Below are positions 4,889 through 10,005 of a stretch of DNA of 10,005 bases, piece after piece (position 1 is the stretch's first letter; each line of letters begins with the position of its first letter). Made by a program: the position numbers and the translations under genes. Under the pieces are notes generated by a model. That model was not told where the DNA came from and did not search any database. It saw only the letters and a list, made by a program, of their open reading frames with translations. This DNA comes from an uncultured Clostridia bacterium. Lineage in GTDB: Bacteria; Bacillota; Clostridia; Lachnospirales; Anaerotignaceae. The DNA is taken from the NCBI GenBank assembly GCA_947036475.1, contig CAMQRG010000060.1, forward strand, positions 1 through 10,005. Direction: 5' to 3'.

Positions 4889-7109
4889 CGGTATCTGGAA
4901 GGCGGGGAACAATTACAGCCGCACATGGTTAATGAGAGACATTAACTTTGCGGTAGCATCGGAGGAAGATAAGCGCACCATGCTCTTGCAGTACTGCGCT
5001 TTTCTCAACTCCCTCCCCACAGAGGCCACAGTGAAGATTACCATAAACAACAGGAAACTGAACCAGAAGGAGTTCCGGCAGACGCTGATGCTGCGCTCTG
5101 GGGAAGATGGTCTGGACAAATATCGTGGAGAATATAACAAAATGCTCCAAGGCAAGGCGGCGGCAACGCAGAATATGACGCAGGAAAAATATATTACCAT
5201 AGCAGTCAGCAGGAAAAGCATTGACGAAGCAAGGGCGGCGTTTGTGCGGATTGGCGCGGAACTGACGACTAATCTTGCGAAACTTTCTGCGGCAGTAACG
5301 GAAATGGGGACATCGGAGCGTTTAAGGCTCTTGAGGGATTTCTTCCGGCCGGAGGATACACAGGACACAGAAATCAATATCAGGGACTTTATGCGGCGCG
5401 GGCATAACTTCAAGGACGCAGTGTGTCCCGACAGCATACGGTTTCATGCAGACCATTTTGAGATGGACGGGAAAGTCGGGCGCGTGCTGTTCCTGAAAGA
5501 ATATGCGTCCTTTATGAAAGATGATATGCTTTCAAAACTGACGGACAGCGCGAAAAACATCATGCTGTCCATTGACATACTGCCGATACCCACAGATGAA
5601 GCCGTAAAGGAGATACAAAATAAGATACTGGCGGTTGAAACAGACATTACACGATGGCAGCGGAAACAGAACGAAAACTATAATTTCAGCGCGTCCATTC
5701 CCTATGAAATGCGGCAGATGCGGGCAGAAACAGAAGAATTTCTGGACGATTTGACAGCGAGGGACGAGCGCATGATGTACGCCCTGTTGACCATCGTGCA
5801 TACTGCCGATAACATGGAACAGTTGGACGCAGATACCGAAGCCCTGATAAGTGCGGTAAAATCAAGGTTTAACAGCCTTTCCATACTGCGGTGGCAGCAG
5901 GAGGACGGGCTGAATACGGTACTCCCCTATGGCGTGCGCCGTATCCATGCGTTACGGACGCTGAATACTGGGAGCGTTTCGGCATTGAACCCGTTTTCTG
6001 TGCAGGAAATACGGGACAAGGGCGGCATCTTCTACGGCGTAAACGCAATCAGCAGAAACCTGATTATGTGCAGCCGGAAAAATCTGCTGAACGGCAATGC
6101 TTTTATTCTCGGCGTGTCCGGTTCAGGCAAATCTTTTCTGGCAAAAGAAGAAATGGCGTTTGTCGCGCTTTCTACGAAGGACGATATTCTTGTGGTAGAT
6201 CCAGAGCGCGAATATGGGCCGCTTGTAAAGGCTTTAGGCGGCGAAGTGATACGTTTTGCGCCGGACAGCCGAAACTATATCAACCCTCTTGATTTATCAA
6301 AGGAATACGGTGAGGGGGATAATCCGATTTCCCTGAAATCCAGTTTTGTAATGTCACTGTATGAAAATCTGAATAATGGCAAGGTGGACGGGACGGCAAA
6401 CTCCATCGTAGACAGGTGTGTTAAAAATGTGTATCAGGAATATGTCAGGACGTATGAAGGGGAGCCGCCGACACTCAGGGATTTGCGGCTGGAACTTCTC
6501 CGGCAGGAAGAACCGCTTGCAAAGCAGATTGCCCTTTCCCTTGAACTATTTACAGAGGGCAGCCTGAACGTGTTTTCCCACCAGACAAATGTGGATATGA
6601 ATAGCCGCATCATTTGTTATGATACACTGGATTTGGGAAAACAGCTAAAATCTATCGGTATGCTTATCATGCTGGATTCTATCCTGACCCGAGTGATAGA
6701 AAACCGGAAAAAAGGTAAAAGGACATGGATATACATTGACGAAATCTACCTGTATTTTGCCAACGAATATAGTGCGTCCTTTTTGTCGGAAAGCTGGAAA
6801 CGGTTCCGGAAATATTGGGCATTGGCAACAGGCATTACACAGAATGTTTCCGACTGCCTGCAATCCCCGACCGCGCGGACGATGTTCTCAAACAGTGAAT
6901 TTCTGGTACTGCTGAACCAAGCGTCTACGGACAGAATGGATTTGGCAAGCCTGTTCCATATCTCGGATACACAGATGGGTTATATACAGGATACCTCTGC
7001 GGGGCGCGGGCTTTTGAAAGTAAGAAATTCACTTGTCCCCTTCGTGAATGAATTTCCGAAGGATACGGCGTTGTATGGCTTAATGACAACAAAGCCGGAG
7101 GAACGTTAA
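4788..7109 (+). CDS. virB4: VirB4/TraE-family conjugal transfer ATPase
   Basis: This 773-residue ATPase powers assembly and substrate transfer of the type IV secretion channel. The N-terminal domain (about 1-430) has the usual Firmicute VirB4 lead K-V-P-R-S-V-Q and then D-I-N-F-A-V-A-S (51-58). The ATPase domain follows. Walker A GVSGSGKS is at 442-449, LVVDPEREYG at 468-477, Walker B IYIDE at 648-652, and the sensor-like GITQN at 682-686. Family length is normal and the frame is intact. The start is GTG at 4788, preceded by AGAAGGTG-like SD bases, and it lies 101 bases inside prgI. It would act with PrgI, the VirB6-like protein and VirD4. A repeat and a terminator separate it from the downstream hydrolase gene. 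Confidence 0.95.
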   Translation: MLKTLRNSIANERTPLKVPRSVQASIPIEKIYDDGIWKAGNNYSRTWLMRDINFAVASEEDKRTMLLQYCAFLNSLPTEATVKITINNRKLNQKEFRQTLMLRSGEDGLDKYRGEYNKMLQGKAAATQNMTQEKYITIAVSRKSIDEARAAFVRIGAELTTNLAKLSAAVTEMGTSERLRLLRDFFRPEDTQDTEINIRDFMRRGHNFKDAVCPDSIRFHADHFEMDGKVGRVLFLKEYASFMKDDMLSKLTDSAKNIMLSIDILPIPTDEAVKEIQNKILAVETDITRWQRKQNENYNFSASIPYEMRQMRAETEEFLDDLTARDERMMYALLTIVHTADNMEQLDADTEALISAVKSRFNSLSILRWQQEDGLNTVLPYGVRRIHALRTLNTGSVSALNPFSVQEIRDKGGIFYGVNAISRNLIMCSRKNLLNGNAFILGVSGSGKSFLAKEEMAFVALSTKDDILVVDPEREYGPLVKALGGEVIRFAPDSRNYINPLDLSKEYGEGDNPISLKSSFVMSLYENLNNGKVDGTANSIVDRCVKNVYQEYVRTYEGEPPTLRDLRLELLRQEEPLAKQIALSLELFTEGSLNVFSHQTNVDMNSRIICYDTLDLGKQLKSIGMLIMLDSILTRVIENRKKGKRTWIYIDEIYLYFANEYSASFLSESWKRFRKYWALATGITQNVSDCLQSPTARTMFSNSEFLVLLNQASTDRMDLASLFHISDTQMGYIQDTSAGRGLLKVRNSLVPFVNEFPKDTALYGLMTTKPEER

Positions 7110-7111
7110 AA

Positions 7112-7203
7112 CAGTAACTAAAAAACAGTAACGGAAGATAAATACCATGACATAGGCAGTATCTAAAAAACAGCAATAAAAGATAAATACCAATGACATA
7201 TGG
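7112..7203. repeat. Imperfect tandem duplication, 45 and 47 bases, in the virB4-hydrolase gap
   Basis: Copy one (7112-7156) and copy two (7157-7203) both read CAGTA/TCTAAAAAACAG..., then AGATAAATACC, then ATGACATA and GG. They differ at a few bases plus an inserted A. Each carries ATG-ACA: in copy one it is followed directly by TAG, and in copy two it opens a 20-codon frame. Copy two overlaps the left arm of the terminator by two bases. Confidence 0.85.
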
Positions 7204-7255
7204 GTGGGCAGGATTTTTCTGCCCGCCCTGTTTTTATGTGGGGGTGGTTATTTGA
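7193..7255 (+). CDS. Possible 20-codon leader ORF through the terminator
   Basis: The ATG at 7193 in the second repeat copy opens a frame of 20 sense codons that passes through both arms of the hairpin. It stops at TGA 7253-7255, overlapping the TTG start of the hydrolase gene. The peptide contains C-P-P-C and is otherwise hydrophobic and aromatic. Its SD is weak, so it is a candidate leader peptide and not an established gene. Confidence 0.3.
   Translation: MTYGWAGFFCPPCFYVGVVI
7202..7235 (+). terminator. Intrinsic terminator/attenuator upstream of the NlpC/P60 gene
   Basis: The left arm GGGTGGGCAG (7202-7211) pairs with CTGCCCGCCC (7219-7228) over 10 bp with one G-U. The loop is 7 bases, and TG plus TTTTT (7231-7235) follows. 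It ends 4 bases before the G-rich ribosome binding site (7240-7247) of the next gene. A simple terminator here would silence that gene, which suggests attenuation. Confidence 0.85.
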
Positions 7256-9360
7256 AAGAGAAGGATTTGAAGATAAAGGAAAAGAAAGATACACTAAAAG
7301 TTTCAGACCGGAACAGCAGGGCTTTAGGGTATCGGAACAACCATATCAATACAGGAATGAAAGCGGCATTTATACGCAATGCGGCGGAGAGCCGGAACAG
7401 GAAACAGGAGGACAGCAGGAACAGTGCCGCCAATGACGCAGTAGAAACCTATGAAACAGCGGCAGCCAGTATCGGCAGTTATGGGGCGGAAAGTCTGAAA
7501 AAGGCATTCCGGCTGGAAAGAAGTGGAGAACGACAGGAACAGAGCCGCCAAAGGGAAAAAGAAAAAAAATCAGGCGGTGCAGAGCCGCCATTATTAGATA
7601 ATGTAGAAACAGCATTAGAAAATACGGGAAAACCATTCCATGAAGCTGTAACTGCACAGGGACAAAGTGTAGAAGTACCTGATACTGTCAGGCAGGGCAG
7701 CGGGCTGAATGTTCCGGAAACGCAGTTAAAAGAAACCGTACAAAAAGAAATGCCGCAAGGTGGGACAGTGCATCGGCAAGGCGCGGAGGGCTGTCTAAGG
7801 GCAGAACCAGCATATCCACAGCGTAATCCAGTGTATCCACAGGAAAATTTACTGAAAAGGGACTTTATGAGAAAGCACCGCAGGAAATGGGACAGCCGCA
7901 GGACACAGAAGTATGGACAATTCCAGCAATATCCGAACCGGAAAAATGTTAATCCCTACCCTCCCCCTCCTTATTCTGCGGGACATAGTACAGACAGTTA
8001 CGGTACGGCAGGAGGCAGGGATAAATACAAGGCTGTGAAAAAGCACAGTTATGCCGAAAATGTTGGAAGAAATACGGGATACAGGCAGGAACAGAGCGGA
8101 AATACACTTGCCGAAAAAAAGGGATTTGCGGCTGTGCAGAAGCTGAAAAACAGGTTTCTTTCGGATAAACCGATTATCCAGACTGCCGGAAGAAAAAGCG
8201 GTTTCAAGACCCGTCTGCGGCAGTCGGCAGGACGGGCCGCCGCAGCGTTGGCAAGGGATATGTTTGCGGCTTTAGGCAGTTTGGGCGGCGCGGTTATCCT
8301 TATGGTTATTATTGCTGTTGTGGCAGCACTCCTGTCCACTTCCTTCGGGATTTTCTTTTCTGCATTCGACCAGACGGAGGGGACAAAAACAGTATCGGAG
8401 ATTGTAGCCGGGGTAAACGGGGAATTTTACGCCGAAGCCGCAGAAATAGAGAACAGTGTCAGACATGATAAAGTGGCGTACCATAACCAGCCGGACGGCG
8501 GTTCCAGCCTGTTTATTACAAACTGGCCGGAAGTCATTGCGATTTTTTCCGCAAAAGTTTCAGGGGAGCCGGACCATGCGCTGGACGCTGTGACAATGGA
8601 CAATGAACGGGAAACCCTGCTGAAAAAAGTATTTTGGGATATGAACGCTATTTCCTATGATACGGAGGAAACCGGAGATGGCATCGTCCTGCATATCCGG
8701 CATACAAGCAAAAGCTATGGGGAAATGATGGAGTTTTACCAGTTTACGCCATACCAAAGGCAGGCCGCAGCCGAAATGATGAAACCGGAATATGTGCAGA
8801 TGCTTTCGGAACTAATCGGGACGCTGGGCATATCCGGCGGCGGCAGTGTTGCCCTTACGCTGGAACAGGCGCAGAAAATGCTGGAAAATCTGCCGCCGGA
8901 ACGGAAAGCCGTCATGCAGGCGGCGTATTCCCTTGTTGGGAAGGTCAACTATTTTTGGGGCGGCAAATCAGCGGTAATTGGCTGGGACAGCCGATGGGGA
9001 ACGCCGAAAAAGGTAACAGCAGCGGGCAGCAGTATGACAGGCGCAACGCGTCCTTTCGGGCTGGACTGCTCCGGCTTTGTAACATGGGCGTTTATCAATG
9101 CAACAGGGAATCCGGATTATGCGAATATCATTGGGCATGGGGCGGCGAACCAGTATGGAAGATGTAAAAAGATAAGCTGGAGTGAAGCACAGGCGGGGGA
9201 TTTGGTGTTTTATCCCGATTTAGGCCATGTGGGGATTATTGCCGGAATGGACGCAGATGGAAACCTGCTTGTGGTGCATTGCGCGTCCTCCCAGAATAAT
9301 GTGGTCGTGACGGGCTTGCAGGGCTTTACAAGGATTGGGCGGCCTGCACTGTTTGAATAG
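7252..9360 (+). CDS. Membrane-anchored NlpC/P60 cell-wall hydrolase, CD1108-type conjugation protein
   Basis: This protein of about 702 residues should cut peptidoglycan for the transfer apparatus. Residues 1-330 are highly charged, glutamine-rich and probably disordered. They begin K-E-K-D-L-K-I-K-E-K-K and include a small YPQ repeat. A single membrane helix lies at about 346-372. A conserved extracytoplasmic region follows (about 390-550, with N-W-P-E-V and Y-Q-F-T-P-Y-Q-R), and then the NlpC/P60 domain (about 580-702). Catalytic Cys606 is in D-C-S-G-F, His659 in G-H-V-G-I, and a third polar site is probably His676. I prefer the TTG at 7252 because GGGGGTGG (7240-7247) precedes it and the basic lead is family-like. 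An ATG at 7204 would add 16 residues encoded through the terminator. Its place after virB4 is standard for Clostridia elements. The family label is from memory; the domain call is firm. Confidence 0.88.
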   Translation: MKEKDLKIKEKKDTLKVSDRNSRALGYRNNHINTGMKAAFIRNAAESRNRKQEDSRNSAANDAVETYETAAASIGSYGAESLKKAFRLERSGERQEQSRQREKEKKSGGAEPPLLDNVETALENTGKPFHEAVTAQGQSVEVPDTVRQGSGLNVPETQLKETVQKEMPQGGTVHRQGAEGCLRAEPAYPQRNPVYPQENLLKRDFMRKHRRKWDSRRTQKYGQFQQYPNRKNVNPYPPPPYSAGHSTDSYGTAGGRDKYKAVKKHSYAENVGRNTGYRQEQSGNTLAEKKGFAAVQKLKNRFLSDKPIIQTAGRKSGFKTRLRQSAGRAAAALARDMFAALGSLGGAVILMVIIAVVAALLSTSFGIFFSAFDQTEGTKTVSEIVAGVNGEFYAEAAEIENSVRHDKVAYHNQPDGGSSLFITNWPEVIAIFSAKVSGEPDHALDAVTMDNERETLLKKVFWDMNAISYDTEETGDGIVLHIRHTSKSYGEMMEFYQFTPYQRQAAAEMMKPEYVQMLSELIGTLGISGGGSVALTLEQAQKMLENLPPERKAVMQAAYSLVGKVNYFWGGKSAVIGWDSRWGTPKKVTAAGSSMTGATRPFGLDCSGFVTWAFINATGNPDYANIIGHGAANQYGRCKKISWSEAQAGDLVFYPDLGHVGIIAGMDADGNLLVVHCASSQNNVVVTGLQGFTRIGRPALFE

Positions 9361-9368
9361 ATAGGAAA

Positions 9369-9392
9369 CAAGCCCTGCTTATGCAGGGCTTG
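9369..9392. terminator. Hairpin between convergent genes, probable terminator
   Basis: A perfect 10-bp inverted repeat, CAAGCCCTGC (9369-9378) and GCAGGGCTTG (9383-9392), has a TTAT loop. It lies 8 bases after the hydrolase stop and 18 bases beyond the 3' end of the opposing gene. There is no good T-run on the plus side and a short TGTTTCC on the minus side, so efficiency is uncertain. Confidence 0.6.
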
Positions 9393-9410
9393 CAGGAAAA
9401 ACATACATAG

Positions 9411-10005
9411 TTAGACAGTGCGCAGCTCTTCAATTTCCTTTTCAGATAATCCGGTAGCTTGGGCAATGGCAACCAGCGGCATATCCATGTTTAATAAATT
9501 AGTTGCAATTTCTATTGCTTTTGTTTTTTTGCCTTCTTCATGGCCTTCCGCGCGACCTTCCGCACGTTCTTCTAATCTTTCTTCGTCAGTGAGCCTAATC
9601 ATATACTTCTCCTCCTCACTCAAATTATCCAGTAAAGTGGAATTTCCTGTTGCATCATCATATGCGTCCAACAGCAGTCTGCCATATGGGGTATTGCCGT
9701 ATTTTTGGACAAAGCTGTCAAAATCGGCTTGGTTATCAATTACAAAAAAGGCTTTCAAAATCTGCAATTCGTCTGAATGGCTGTTATCAATATGCTGAAT
9801 ATTAACTTCATGGATTGTCAGCATATCAGTATAAACATCACCTGTAACACTGTCCTGCAAAAGGATTTTTCTATTATCCTTCGTGGTTTTCAGGCTGGCC
9901 TCTGTCAGCAGGAATGTGACCACCACATTTTTTAGGTTTTCATATTTCCCATGTTTGACTTCCTGAGCAGAAATTTCACGACAGGCATAATACACAGTTC
10001 TTTTC
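9411..10005 (-). CDS. Rpn-type PD-(D/E)XK nuclease/putative transposase, C-terminal part
   Basis: This is the C-terminal 198 or so residues of a protein running off the right edge on the minus strand. The sequence Y-Y-A-C-R-E-I-S-A-Q near the edge corresponds to the conserved Y-Y...R-x-I-S-x-Q block of the Rpn/PD-(D/E)XK transposase-like family. The frame stays open to base 10005, so the GTG at 9995 is internal and not the start. The tail has the family's acidic E-E-R-A-E-G-R-A-E-G-H-E-E-G-K-K repeat. It ends in a helix-turn-helix-like segment (I-A-Q-A-T-G-L-S-E-K-E-I-E-E-L). The nuclease core lies outside the window. Family members promote RecA-independent recombination in Enterobacteria; the role here is unknown. 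It faces the conjugation genes and is not part of their operon. Confidence 0.8.
   Translation of the reverse strand, partial: KRTVYYACREISAQEVKHGKYENLKNVVVTFLLTEASLKTTKDNRKILLQDSVTGDVYTDMLTIHEVNIQHIDNSHSDELQILKAFFVIDNQADFDSFVQKYGNTPYGRLLLDAYDDATGNSTLLDNLSEEEKYMIRLTDEERLEERAEGRAEGHEEGKKTKAIEIATNLLNMDMPLVAIAQATGLSEKEIEELRTV

Noticed and set aside
7112..7203. Two-copy repeat as a CRISPR array
   Set aside because: The copies are directly adjacent with no spacers, and there are only two of them.
7204..7251. ATG 7204 as the start of the NlpC/P60 protein
   Set aside because: It would translate the terminator and has no SD. TTG 7252 has GGGGGTGG upstream and a family-like basic lead.
9993..9995. 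GTG as the start of the Rpn-type protein
   Set aside because: The frame stays open to the window edge and a conserved family block straddles this position, so it is internal.

Overview
The window reads as the conjugation (type IV secretion) module of an integrative and conjugative element from a low-to-mid GC Gram-positive, most likely a gut Clostridia/Lachnospiraceae-type Firmicute. This rests on the gene set and order (VirD4, PAPS-reductase-like protein, Maff2, VirB6/TrbL-like, PrgI, VirB4, NlpC/P60 hydrolase), strong AGGAGG-type ribosome binding sites, tightly overlapping genes and non-ATG starts. No integrase, relaxase, attachment site, tRNA, rRNA or CRISPR is visible, so the element's ends lie outside the window.

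Layout. Bases 1-138 are a GC-rich stretch with small hairpins and no convincing gene. It meets the reading frame of a VirD4 coupling ATPase near 139-145, so that gene has lost its N-terminal membrane part. VirD4 overlaps a PAPS-reductase-family protein (1635-2555) with a SGGKDS loop and CC/CxxC cysteines. This overlaps a Maff2 protein (2548-2862), followed by a 19-codon ORF and the VirB6/TrbL-like channel protein (TTG start at 2925). A two-gene toxin-antitoxin-like unit (DUF4258 plus YgiT-type zinc finger, 3835-4379) then interrupts the operon. It has its own promoter, and a strong intrinsic terminator follows it at 4393-4425. PrgI (4442-4888) and VirB4 (4788-7109) come next, overlapping by 101 bases. 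A two-copy 45-47 base tandem repeat (7112-7203) runs into a second intrinsic terminator (7202-7235). That terminator sits directly upstream of a large membrane-anchored NlpC/P60 cell-wall hydrolase (TTG start at 7252, ending at 9360). A hairpin at 9369-9392 closes the block, and an Rpn-type PD-(D/E)XK nuclease/transposase-like gene runs in the opposite direction off the right edge.

How it works together. VirD4 would bring the relaxosome and DNA to the channel. VirB4 would power assembly. VirB6/TrbL-like, PrgI and Maff2 would form the membrane pore, and the NlpC/P60 protein would open the peptidoglycan. The PAPS-reductase-like protein and the toxin-antitoxin-like pair are accessories travelling inside the operon.

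Most interesting points. Two strong intrinsic terminators lie only 4-5 bases upstream of the ribosome binding sites of conjugation genes, leaving no room for a promoter between. In both cases an open frame runs through the hairpin into, or up to, the downstream start. This suggests attenuation or antitermination control of the late conjugation genes. The second terminator is preceded by the tandem repeat, each copy of which carries an ATG-ACA minimal start.
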